31,436 nucleotides of DNA from Saccoglossus kowalevskii (lineage: Eukaryota; Hemichordata; Enteropneusta; Harrimaniidae): contig NW_003153279.1 of assembly GCF_000003605.2 (NCBI RefSeq), forward strand, positions 1,685 to 33,120, given 5' to 3'. Position 1 is the stretch's first letter. Each line of letters starts with the position of its first letter. Positions 1 to 10,458 of this stretch are shown here, piece by piece. The notes under the pieces were generated by a model, which saw only the letters and a list, made by a program, of their open reading frames with translations, was not told the DNA's origin and searched no databases. Made by a program: the position numbers and the translations under genes.

Positions 1-571
1 TACGCATTGTGGGTAAGTACGCATTGTAGGTAAGTACGCATTGTAGGTAAGTACACATTGTGGGTAGTACGCATTGTAGGTAAGTACGCATTGTGGGTAA
101 GTACGCATTGTAGGTAAGTACGCATTGTGGGTAAGTAGGCATTGTAGGTATGTAAACATTGTGGATAAGTACGCATTGTGGGTAAGTGCACATTGTGGGA
201 AGTAAACATTGTGGGTGAGTAGGCATTGTAGGTAAGTACACAGTGTGGGTAAGTACACATTGTGGGTGAGTACGCATTGTGGGTAAGTACGCATTGTGGG
301 TGAGTACGCATTGTGGGTAAGTACACATTGTGAGTAAGTAGGCATTGTGGGTAAGTATGCATTGTGGGTAAGTAAACATTGTGTGTAAGTATGCATTGTG
401 GGTAAGTACGCATTGTTGGTATGTAGGCTTTGTAGGTAAGTACGCATTGTGGGTAAGTACACATTCTAGGTAAGTACACATTGTAGGTAAGTACGCATTG
501 TGGGTAAGTACACATTGTAGGTAAGTACACATTGTAGGTAAGTACGCATTGTGGGTAAGTAAGCATTATGG
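1..571 (+). repeat. 17-bp minisatellite with splice-donor-like units
   Basis: About 33 head-to-tail copies of a 17-bp unit, typically GTAAGTACGCATTGTGG, with variants such as ACACATT or GGCATT in the middle and TAGG or TGGG at the end. The array is already running at base 1, so its left end is outside the window. It fades at about 571, where the last recognisable unit (with AAGCATTATGG) gives way to unique sequence. A few units have one-base indels, for example near 65 and 200. I counted about 25 exact GTAAGT hexamers plus a few GTGAGT. No coding function is visible. Confidence 0.95.
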
Positions 572-1269
572 ATATGTATATGCATAGTTTATGGTATGTG
601 ATGAACAAGAAACCGCGGTTTAGGTAAAGATGTTTTTACACTTTTAGTGTACCTGATTAATTGGTGACGAAAGGCGGGCCTAGACAGTAAGAAGACCAGT
701 TAGTAATAAGGTTTACCGTAAATTTACACTGTTTTATCAGCTTCGCGTGGATGCTTACTTTCGTCTTTTTGTTCTGCCAGCAAATTAGACAGTGAGTGGT
801 GGGAAAAAAACTTTGGCAGTCATTGATGCGTTTCTTTGTTAACATGTCGCCTTCCATCGTCCCTTGAGACCTGCCATTCGACTATTCACACGTGTCATGG
901 GTCTTCTTGATACTCGTAATCAATATATATGTGAATATGTGTATGCCTGTCGATCATTACATCGACACAAATTGTAGAACAGTATAATGGTGCTAATGGA
1001 GTCAGTAACGCCGGGCTAGTGCATTAAATTTAATGCCAGAATATAATTACGATATGTCTCACAGATCTTAACAGCAGTGAAATTCAGCATTCCAAACCGC
1101 AACAATATTGAAAATATAGAAATGACTAAATATTATACGCGTGTTAATGTCCATATTTGCGTGTGATTATGTTCTATCTAATCACAGTATTGTATTTGGT
1201 AGTTATGTGAAATAACGGAGTATTGGTAAACTCGTATCCATTCATTCACGTAATTGAATGTACTTGAGT
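572..1269. other. Intergenic AT-rich sequence, no gene seen
   Basis: Unique AT-rich sequence between two tandem arrays. The 66-codon minus-strand frame at 657-857 has no recognisable domain and looks like chance. The only small structure noted is a perfect 12-bp palindrome, AAACCGCGGTTT, at 610-621, which on its own carries little weight. Confidence 0.6.
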
Positions 1270-1570
1270 GAACACTATCAACTATATGGCGTTAGATTAC
1301 TGTATGTATGACATAGTGAACATTATCAACTATATGGCGTTAGATTACTGTATGTATGACATAGTGAACATTATCAACTATATGGCGTTAGATTACTGTA
1401 TGTATGACATAGTGAACACTATCAACTATATGGCGTTAGATTACTGTATGTATGACATAGTGAACACTATCAACTATATGGCGTTAGATTACTGTATGTA
1501 TGACATAGTGAACACTATCAACTATATGGCGTTAGATTACTGTATGTATGACATAGTGAACATTATCAAC
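1270..1570 (+). repeat. 48-bp tandem repeat, 6.3 near-identical copies
   Basis: Six full copies start at 1270, 1318, 1366, 1414, 1462 and 1510, with a 13-base partial copy at 1558-1570. The only difference I see between copies is one C/T position (GAACACTATC versus GAACATTATC). Because 48 is divisible by three and one frame has no stop, the array reads as a repeated 16-residue peptide, NTINYMALDYCMYDIV. That reading frame runs to a TGA at 1613-1615. An in-frame TGA at 1265-1267 lies directly before the repeat, so the first ATG available is internal, at 1286. No signal peptide, domain or flanking coding sequence supports a gene. I treat the open frame as a by-product of the repeat length. Confidence 0.95.
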
Positions 1571-4500
1571 CACAAACCTCAGGGCGAGGCAATGGTGTAT
1601 TGTCATATTATTTGAGTTTGTGAAACGTTATTATTTATTATATATAGCAAATTTTGTAACCTTTTCAGCGTTGTGAATAAATTAACACTACCCATTTTGC
1701 GAAAAGATGCTCGGAATATGCGTATGCATGGCAACGAAAAAGGGAACGTATGATGGCATAACCTAAAGAGGAGGTGACGTGAAGGACTATGGGTATTTAT
1801 ACCTTCTATATTATCTACGTTCGGTTTTACGAAATGCATTTTATGAGAATATAATTGTGCACCATCCCATTAGGTCTCTAACTGTGGTTAAAATAACAAG
1901 TAGTAATCCGATTTCATGAACAACAAGTACAATAGCTGTCAGCGATAATGACGCGTTTTATTATTTATCTGACAGTACTCCATTTCACACAGGGGACGAA
2001 CTTAAATGCTTTTACAATAATCATCGTGCTCGTTTTACAAATATAAAGAACCTAGATTGCATTTGCTTAGTTTATTCGTTGATACGTTGGCTTTCTAATC
2101 TCAGTTATAATGAAATATTCAAATAAATGAATTATAACTATCTAATGATCTCAATTATAGGGAGATATATAAATAAATATGTTATTAGAAAGATCTAATG
2201 AGAAATTGATTCTATGGTACTTATGTAATGCAGGGTCGTCAATCACAAAATAAATAACTATAACAATTGAATTGATGACGTAAGATGGGCTCATGTATTG
2301 CAACTAAAACCAGGAATGACATGATAAAACAACTGACATATTAATACCATTCAATGTTTACTAGACCCACGTGTACATCAATGTACACATATTAGTTGTG
2401 CAGTATTATTGTTATATGTAATGCTTCCCATGATCAGAATCGTTCAACTCGTAACGAAAAACTGAATTTTGCTTCTCGATATTGTAAAATGGATTCAGGC
2501 AAATGTCCCAATTTGAAAACCAATCGAGCGACGTCATAGAAAAAACACGTCATTGCCCAGTCACTTCCCTTTCCCTCTGTCGTACGTTTATTTCGTGAAT
2601 TTTGTTAACCTAAGTGTCGTCTAAGATGCATATTGTTGTAAACAAAGCCACCATTTTTAATAGTGACCGAGACGACATTAATATCATTGACGAATTTGAA
2701 AAACTCGATGAATCGACCTGTTCTCATCTGTCATACATCGACATTGCATACTTGAAAAATTGTATATCTTACGTTAATATTCATCACATATTAGGAGTGC
2801 ACTTCAAATTCTATATCATGCGGTAGCTGTTAGCCTGCTGTTGCATTAGATAAACGAGCAACCGGTCTCAACGTGAGGCCGATCACCATTAGAGAGTTTT
2901 CTATAACGCGCCACGTGCCGCCTGGATGAATTATATCACCTTAATGACCTATAAGAAATTACAATGATAGCTTTTGGTACTATTCTAATATGTTGTATTT
3001 AGTCTTTAATGCCACTAATCTAAGTGGAAATTACTACGAAAACGATTTCAACTGATTGATGAGACAATATTGACCTTAAAACGATATCTACGTCATATTT
3101 TAAATTTCAAAATTGGTAATTTGCACAGTAATATTAAACAGCCCTCGAAGCATTCAGTGTGTACTATTTTTAGTGTATATTTACTGTAAACGTGACTAAA
3201 CCACAGGTTTGTTTTATATATATATACGTCTGCCACCTGGCGTACTGTCCAGTGTTTACTATTCCAAGTACACAGCGACAGATGGACACCTTTCAGTGTT
3301 GATAGCTGCACGACAACACTGTCGCCTGGAGCAACTATGTTTCAGTAATCACAACATAAAGTGTTAGTATACCAAATGGTGAAGAGTGACGACGTTATCC
3401 CTTGACACGACGCGTACCTTCTAACCTAATTAGTTCATTCATTGGCATTTTCCTGGCACGACATGTTCGTTTTTGGAAAAAATACACTGAGTAGTTTTGA
3501 TAAAATAGTAATAATTACGCTTGGGAATTTCAAAAGAAGAATAGGAGCAATGGTATGAAATATATAAGAAACATTGCTCCGAAATAACATGCGCTTATTA
3601 GTTACGTAGTGTAGTGTAGCATAGCACTGAGACTGTCACATACCTCGTTTACACCCTAGCATAGCGATACTCGTCTGCATCTCCAACAATCGTGTTGTAT
3701 ATGTCTTTTAATTTATCAGCATCAACACACATACAAGACAATAATATAACTTTACATATTTGTTTCAATACAACAATAAAATCACATAGAGCCCCTGGGA
3801 CAACAGGGTCGCAACTATTTCCTCAAAAAACAACAACAAACATACAAAATGGTTAGATTGTGAATACACATATAGACACATATATTGTCAGATCAACTCA
3901 AAAAATCAAGATGTATGTACATGTAATCGTGTGTTTTGAAATATGGTTACAATTATATACAACACATTTTCATTAAAACTATGGTTTGCCAATGCGTGAT
4001 GTCATTCATGTTAATTTGTTATTGAATGTATTTATTATTTATTATTATTATAGCTTTTTCAGCTACTTCTTTAATGTTGTCTGAAGACTGGGCGTTGCGT
4101 CGTTGCGTCATTAACTACATTGGACAAAACCTGGGCAAATCAAAGAAGACGCGGATTGTTCCTAGATATGGCTAATGTCTGCAATTAATTTAGATAATTA
4201 CAAGGGAGTTTGCTGAAAGCTTACAGTCACATGGTTGATATATATAATTTAATATATTGTTAAAATCACAGCCGTGTTCATTGAATACATTCTGTTTGGT
4301 GATTGCTAACCACATTTGCATATACCGTTAAAATGAAAGCAGGATGTCGTCACAAACGTATTGGGATTATGACACCAAACTGAAGCATGTAACTGACTTG
4401 AAAATTCACTTATTGCAACAGTGAAAGGCCCGTCATTATTTCACACAAACAAGACATTCACTGCCTACATAGTGCAATAGAGCTGAAGATGTGGTTATGC

Positions 4501-5339
4501 TTAAAGCGGGAGAGTCGTCACCTGCGCATGCGTCAGATCATTTTACGCGTGTCAATGTTCACAAACAAGCGTCTACGCATGAGCCTTTGCGTGTTTAGCG
4601 TGTGTTGTTATCGTCGCTTGACGCTTTGGACTCAATTCCCGCGCGTTAAGGTGCATGCATCTGAATCTATCAAACGAATTACGTGTGTGTTCATTGATGT
4701 GGTGTTGAACGCTATCATATTGATGGGCGTGTTCTGGTACATCACTATATGTGACACATATGTAATGTGACATATACTGATGTAAGTATACTCAATATCA
4801 TGAACACATGCTACACGTATAGATTTATACCGCTAACTGTATATTTCAGCGCTTACACATTTGAGTTATGTTAACAATAAATAATGTTTCAACGATGTAT
4901 GTTAAATCGGCATATTATTGTTACCTGTTAATACTACATAAACATATAGGATGTCCTGCACTTGCCATATGTAACCAGACACTAGTATCAGTGTATGTTT
5001 TTATGCCTGCACTGGTAGTTTTAACATTGTCCAAAATACCTGGAAATTAAGGAAGACCTAGAATGTTGGCAAATACCGTACATTACATTAACATAATTCA
5101 AGTTTCATTAATGTTCAGAGTCATTAAAACGAGATCATGCACAAAGCACGGGCACCAGTATATCCGCGTCATAACACAATACATTTATATTTAGAAAAAA
5201 ATCATTACGTTGAGGTAAAACTACTGTTAGTTCAGTTTCCGTTACAATTACTCCAATTCATATTTATAAAAAACATAGTTGTATGATCTTGTAAAATAAG
5301 AATAGCTTTAGCTTGACAGTGTATACATGTATTGTCTTG
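1571..5339. other. Intergenic AT-rich sequence, no convincing gene
   Basis: About 3.8 kb of unique AT-rich DNA with frequent stops in all frames. It holds short TA-rich runs (for example near 3217-3227), a TTA/ATT-rich run near 4027-4051, and scattered AATAAA hexamers without an associated open frame. The 66-codon frame from the ATG at 2626 to the TAG at 2824-2826 is acidic and somewhat protein-like but has no recognisable family. The frames at 4489-4770 and 4573-4773 overlap on opposite strands and share no features of real genes. No transposase, reverse transcriptase or RNA gene was recognised. Confidence 0.5.
2371..2388. repeat. Perfect 8-bp inverted repeat, 2-base spacer
   Basis: GTGTACAT and ATGTACAC are exact reverse complements separated by CA, giving a nearly continuous 18-bp palindrome. 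It sits in unique sequence with no gene nearby. It could be a protein-binding site or chance, and nothing else in the context decides between them. Confidence 0.6.
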
Positions 5340-5890
5340 CTACTGAAGTGGTTTGCATAATGAAAATAAATTATATCCTACAGTCTGGGCATACAAATTA
5401 CCTACACTACACGGATTTCGAGAAATGTTTAAACTTATGCATAGAAAAATTCTCTTCGTGTGTATAAATATTAATACATAGAGTGTTTGCGTTGGAAATA
5501 TGTACAGTCTGGTCTGAAATTGAATGCAAAGGTTCGGCGGGGAAATATATTGAAGTATGGTATAGTATAGTATATACATGCTTTGGTTGCGTAAAATACA
5601 CAGACGATTGGACAGGAAATACGTATACATACATGCAATTAGTTTAGTTAGGAAATGAAGAAAATATACATAGTATTGTTTGAAAAAAATAATTATATAG
5701 GAAGTGGTTTAGTCAGGATAAACATTTACAAATGGCGTAAGTGTAGTCAAAATACACACAGATACATACATGCTCAGATCAGGGAAAATATATACGAAGC
5801 GAGTGTGAATAGACACATTCACGGTATGTCCCAATGAAATACATAGGGAACTGGTTTTAAAATGTATACGCAGAGATGTGTGCATGGTTA
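5340..5890 (-). repeat. Degenerate minisatellite, about 25-bp period
   Basis: Read on the minus strand, this stretch shows recurring blocks that begin with TTTCC or a close variant, continue with spaced CC, AAC and AC steps, and end in TGTAT or TATAT. Recognisable blocks lie around 5480-5635, with looser ones up to about 5890. Spacing varies between about 21 and 30 bases, so the array is old and eroded. The pattern explains why two overlapping minus-strand frames (5340-5630 and 5407-5634) and one plus-strand frame (5655-5837) stay open and have monotonous residue content. None is likely to be a gene. Boundaries are approximate. Confidence 0.4.
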
Positions 5891-7097
5891 GAAACACAAA
5901 GTAATAACGTCGACACTGACCCACAGACATGTAAGCGAAACTCAGACGCTTATCAGTTGGGATGTAGTGCAGTTGGTACGTGGAGTGGAATAAGTTAGCT
6001 CTATTTAACCTGAGTACCTAAATTGACATAACTAGGGAATATTGATATACTAGGCGATGCACGCTAATGTCAAGCAGTTCTAATTTTGTATTCGGGTCGA
6101 AATCGCGGACTAGCGTCGTTAAAATGACGTTGAACGAAGATTTGTTTTGTACTCGCTGGATTTTGAAATTGATTAATTTCTATTTGTGATACAATTACTA
6201 TTTTTAGTGATATCCATCTACTACTGTCCATCCCAACGTTTAAAAACAATAAATATTTACATGTGGAATTATTCTAACCAGTCCGCTGTGATTTTCATCG
6301 GAACACACATTGTATAAATATGTGTACATATACTTCTAACTATATCCCACTCTTATAGCATTTTTTTCAAGCTTACTTAATTAATTTTTCTAAACTGATT
6401 CCTTATGTATGTTCCAACTAATTTTATTAATTTTCTAACTAAAACAATTTCAGATGTAATTATTTCTATATCACTCTGTGTATATTTTTCAACGCTATCA
6501 AAACGTATACTAAACCTCATTTTTTTTTTCCATAAAACACTAAATTGTGAATAGAGTGGACAAATAATGTCTATTTGTTTATAAGTGGCGGCTCAGGATT
6601 CATTACTACCACATGGTCACCATATTAAATTATTTGTTTTGCAGGGAATAGTTCCGAGTAAGAAATTAAGCAAATTAGGAGCCTCCATTTTACCTGGAAT
6701 CAGTTTACGTGAGGATTACTGTTGAATATGGTGCGATTATATTTTCCTGCTTATAAACATAACCGGTAAATGTTTAATGTTAAGTAGTGGGTAAAATTGA
6801 ATCTATATGTTACAATTGCCAACAATTCTGAATATCAACATAACTATGGTAGGAGAGGTAATCGGCCAATAATGTTGCCATACCCATAAAACATTCCCAT
6901 GTAACGACTTTAACTTTAATTCTTTGCCAAAAAACGATCAGAATCTCGCGATTCAAAACATTAGTTTTGTGGTCATTATTGATAATGACTACAAAGCGTC
7001 ACTGTGAAATGTTGCCAATACCGGCAAGGTTGCAAAGAAAATGTCACTCTCTAGATTCTGAGATTCGCACTGGTCGTGTGTGTGGATCGAATGGAAA
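5891..7097. other. Intergenic AT-rich sequence, no gene seen
   Basis: Unique AT-rich DNA with no open frame of note. It includes a run of ten T residues near 6520-6530 and pyrimidine-rich stretches around 6355-6535. No RNA gene or mobile-element domain was recognised. Confidence 0.5.
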
Positions 7098-7134
7098 ACT
7101 GTGGATACCACAGTCGCTCATATGATAATATGAG
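7098..7134. repeat. Two adjacent perfect short hairpins
   Basis: ACTGTGG (7098-7104) pairs with CCACAGT (7108-7114) across a three-base ATA loop. CTCATAT (7117-7123) pairs with ATATGAG (7128-7134) across a four-base GATA loop. The stems are seven base pairs each, perfect, and only two bases apart. They directly abut the larger inverted repeat that follows, which suggests they are part of the same folded element or insertion site. Confidence 0.6.
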
Positions 7135-7262
7135 GTTATTACAAGGATACCTCAAAGTATGCACGAAGACAGCCCAGCGGGAATATCGACCGACACGCAG
7201 CGGAGGTCGATGCGACGGCGTAATGTATGAGCGCATACATTAAGGTATCCTAGTAATAACTT
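7133..7262. mobile_element. 130-bp inverted-repeat element, MITE-like
   Basis: The ends form a 30-bp imperfect inverted repeat: 7133-7162 matches the reverse complement of 7233-7262 at 26 of 30 positions, without gaps. Inside lie two further perfect stems: ATCGACC (7185-7191) with GGTCGAT (7205-7211), and TAATGTATG (7221-7229) with CATACATTA (7234-7242), which overlaps the right arm. The middle is more GC-rich than its surroundings. Size and fold-back structure fit a non-autonomous MITE or foldback element. I see no clear target-site duplication, so a structured RNA or a simple palindrome remains possible. No protein is encoded. Confidence 0.4.
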
Positions 7263-7926
7263 ATTATTATTATACATCTTTTCCCTTCAAGGATACATAA
7301 TGGGAATGCCGAGACTCAAAAAGTTTAGAACAGAATCAGCGAAACTTATTGGGTGGTCAAATCCTGGTGGCAGCCATGTTTGTTTTTGTTATTAGAGGAC
7401 GCTTACGCGCATATTCATTCCATATTTGGAATTCGCATTTTCTTATAATGTAGGATGAAAATACCCCGTAAAATAACGCACAATTACGTCACGTGTTACG
7501 GTGACAGGTGTATAATAATATGTAATACTAAAACGACGGGTAATTATTATTTATGGTAATGCAATATAAGAACTTTATTTGGTTTATTGGTAATATATTC
7601 TCCTCATCAGTACGATAAATTATGAAACGTAAGAACTTAAAATGCTTTATTTTAAATAATTATATATCTTCTAGTGATAAAACATAATAACTAACGACTA
7701 AATGCCTAGAATGTTTTCCGTTTACGTACGGATAATATGTTACTATATATTTAAAAATAAATATGGGTATATAAGATATAATCTAAATCCCCTGCAAACT
7801 TTTGTCAAACACATGACTAATTTATGTCATGCGAGAGTGCTCAGAATAAATCAGCAAAATAAGTATTTGTTCCAGCTGAAATAATGAATAATCGATAAAT
7901 CAGTCTTCACAGGAGAGCGATTATCT

Positions 7927-7942
7927 ATTGATGAACATCAAT
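7927..7942. repeat. Perfect 7-bp inverted repeat, 2-base spacer
   Basis: ATTGATG and CATCAAT are exact reverse complements around AA. A similar palindrome, TGATGTT-G-AACATCA, occurs at 10159-10173, and both are preceded by CTATTGATG-like sequence. The resemblance may be chance. Confidence 0.5.
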
Positions 7943-8595
7943 GCACGCTTCACATACTGTTTGAACCATATCTGTCATTTGTAAAATTACTATGCTGGAT
8001 GGTTTAATCCGTGTTCAACTAAACCTAGACCCACATGTTAAAATTTTATCTTGTGCTGTTGCCATTCGTTGACGTCATTATGTCACCTATAATCCGGTCA
8101 TAGTGCCATAAAGTTGGATTGTAATAATAAAATATGCTAAATATGATGAAGGTTCGGAAATCTTTGAGATTGATATTATTCTGCGGTCTTACAGACGCCG
8201 TAATTGGTGATAGAAATAGAAAATAAGAAATTCTGCACAGAACTGAAAACAGAACAACGCTCGGATCAGTGAATTGGATTTTAAAATATGAATGCATCTC
8301 ACTTGTTGTTATTATATTATTCATATATTTTTCTTAGACATAGTACACAACCAATTTAATGTCCGGTCACGTGTCTAGCACATGCATGATGTAAAGCAAC
8401 TATGTTATTTATGATAGAAACATCACTTTAAAAAAACCTAACCAGTTCTTCTAATTTATTTATTGTACTATATGGAATATAAACAGAAATAGTCATTATT
8501 TTTCTGTCAAATGCTAACTTTTTGATGATAAAATTTATGGTTGCATTATAAATTTATATTTGGCAATATGATTGTGAAATAAAATGGCTGATAAT

Positions 8596-8613
8596 CTCAT
8601 TGTCGACAATGAG
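8596..8613. repeat. Perfect 18-bp palindrome
   Basis: CTCATTGTCGACAATGAG reads identically on both strands with no spacer. A nine-base-pair uninterrupted palindrome is uncommon for a region this size. It could be a dimeric protein-binding site. No gene neighbours it, so no role can be assigned. Confidence 0.7.
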
Positions 8614-9359
8614 TTTTTAAACCTATCACGTACCAATCAAAATAGCGTTTTCCAGTTTTTGAATTTTGAGTTTCAATAATTCCAAAGTCCAGGGGGTAAA
8701 TGTATCTAAAAACGTCATCATAGTAGATTTACAACAATCTCAGTTACTAGTATATTGTGTTTGATATCAATGGAATGCTTATTAAACAGAAATTCGAAGG
8801 TATACCAAGCTGTCGTCATAATACGGACGCGATTCGACAAATGGCAAACTTCCTAGAATTTATCTTTTTTTGCAAAATTGGTCACAAGGCATAAGGCATC
8901 TTTGTCTAATTAAACACAGCATAACTTGAATTTTGCTTAGTGTCTGAGTTCTTATTATCTTAGTCCTAATGAATCAAGTTTAAACGACAAAGGTGCAAGA
9001 CATATTGATTAAACTTTTAGATTCATAAGACTTGTATTTATCAATATAATTGGAATTCCCTAGAATAGTTTCAGCATTCTAAACAAGTGCAAACAATCCC
9101 TGCAATCATATTCAATCAATGTTTATCATGTGCTTTTCTCTCGTCTCTCTCACCATATTTCAACACCAATGTACTTTTTTTCTGTATCATCTGCTGTATT
9201 ATTGTATCATCTACAATATGTACAAAATGAGTGTGTATCTATTCATATGTCTCATTAACTACAACATGTTCATGATGTAAATAAATATAACATTTCACCA
9301 CTCCGAAAACACAAAAATATACAACACACAAAAACAAAGCTAACAACAAGTTCAATATT

Positions 9360-9830
9360 TATATCAACACCGAGAGCGACAGTTTCTTGTGTACCAAGTT
9401 TGAAGTCCCTAGATCTAAAATACATAAATACATACTGTGACCATGACCTTTGACGCTTTGTCTCGAAAATTCGCCCCGGGTGTTGTGACTCATATGCAGA
9501 ACATGTCTGCAATGTTTTGAGGCCATGCTTTTCCCTTTCCTTAGTTAAATAGAAAACACGAATAAATTCATTATGTGAGCTTGAAATTCTACCCAAGTTA
9601 AGCAATGTCTTGTGAATCGTACAAAGTATTAATGGCATTGACTATTCATCCATCTAGTTATATTGCATAGTACGAATACACACCGTGACCTTAATATATG
9701 GCCGTTTGTCCTTGAAATTTGACGTGCCCTGTAGTTTACACGAGCAATATGTATTCCAAGCTATGTCCCTTTGTAGCTCAATACTGAACAACCATAAATC
9801 AATAATGTAACCTTGTTGAAAACATGCACT
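9360..9830 (-). repeat. Degenerate tandem duplication, about 240-bp period
   Basis: Two diverged copies are visible. GTGACC at 9437 followed by TTTGTCTCGAAAATT matches GTGACC at 9685 followed by TTTGTCCTTGAAATT, an offset of 248. Downstream, AATAAATTCATTATGTGA near 9561 resembles ATAAATCAATAATGTAAC near 9794. Upstream, the sequence around 9390-9416 (CCAAGTTTGAAGTCCCTAG) resembles that around 9756-9775 (CCAAGCTATGTCCCTTTGTAG). The 122-codon minus-strand frame at 9270-9638 and the 70-codon frame at 9654-9866 lie across these copies and have no recognised domain. They are more likely repeat-derived than real genes. Boundaries are approximate. Confidence 0.35.
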
Positions 9831-10313
9831 GCATACCCCGCAGCAAGGTTGATAACGATCATTCACAGCATAAAAGGTCAGTCAATACTCATCACATTTG
9901 TAAAATATTACATACATTGGCCACAAAAATGATAGATTCTACAAATTAACAAGTACGGTTTAGTAACTGAAATCCCAAAACTAACTAGTGTATCTGAATT
10001 TCCTAACAAGTGTCAATTCATGCTGTGTGTGCTGGAACCATGGCGCAACCAATACAGAGTCGGCATCTGAGTGAATAACATGTAACCGGTTACAGGAGTT
10101 CACACTTTGGAGCATTAACAAATCTGTGCAACTCTATCACCAGGTTTTATTTCTCTATTGATGTTGAACATCATGTTTGGTTATGGTAGTACGTGGACCT
10201 GTTCATCAGAATTCGGAGCCCAAAGCGTCGACCCCTTGTCAGATTAGATCTTGAACCTCCTGGAAACACGCAGTCCGACTTTAAATTCTGGCCATGGGGG
10301 TCACACAGTTTAT
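9831..10313. other. Intergenic sequence with two short palindromes
   Basis: No gene recognised. A perfect 14-bp palindrome, TGTAACCGGTTACA, lies at 10081-10094. A second, TGATGTT-G-AACATCA, lies at 10159-10173. The 72-codon frame starting at 10193 has no recognisable family. Confidence 0.5.
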
Positions 10314-10458
10314 TGGTTAAGAGCACCTGTACATTCTTAACCATTTACTCACCCAGTGAGTGCAAAGTCCAGTATGTAATAAGGGGTACGTGGCATGACT
10401 TGCACGTGTAGTATTAAATGCACCTAACTCTGGGATATAAAACATACCTCTGAGTTAG
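10314..10458 (+). other. Hairpin cluster, possible eroded tRNA-derived SINE
   Basis: Three perfect stems follow one another. TGGTTAAG (10314-10321) pairs with CTTAACCA (10336-10343). ACTCAC (10347-10352) pairs with GTGAGT (10356-10361) across a CCA loop. CTAACTC (10424-10430) pairs with GAGTTAG (10452-10458). The sequence TTGGTTAAGAGCACC resembles a pol III A box region, and GTGCAAAGTCC about 50 bases later is a poor match to a B box (GGTTCAAATCC). This would fit a decayed tRNA-derived SINE head, but the match is weak and no intact tRNA fold is present. Confidence 0.25.

Larger units (their letters stand above)
7263..9359. other. Intergenic AT-rich sequence, no gene seen
   Basis: Unique AT-rich DNA with no recognisable coding or RNA gene. 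The frames at 7702-7884 (plus) and 8046-8324 (minus) have no domain and low-complexity AT-driven residue content. A CRE-like TGACGTCA lies at 8070-8077 but with no gene beside it. Two perfect palindromes, at 7927-7942 and 8596-8613, are described elsewhere in this answer. Confidence 0.5.

Noticed and set aside
4489-4773. Pair of frames on opposite strands.
   Set aside because: They are mutual shadows in a locally GC-richer stretch, and neither shows a known family.
9270-9638. 122-codon minus-strand frame, the longest in the unique region.
   Set aside because: No recognised domain. It overlaps degenerate repeat sequence and has unremarkable residue content for AT-rich DNA.
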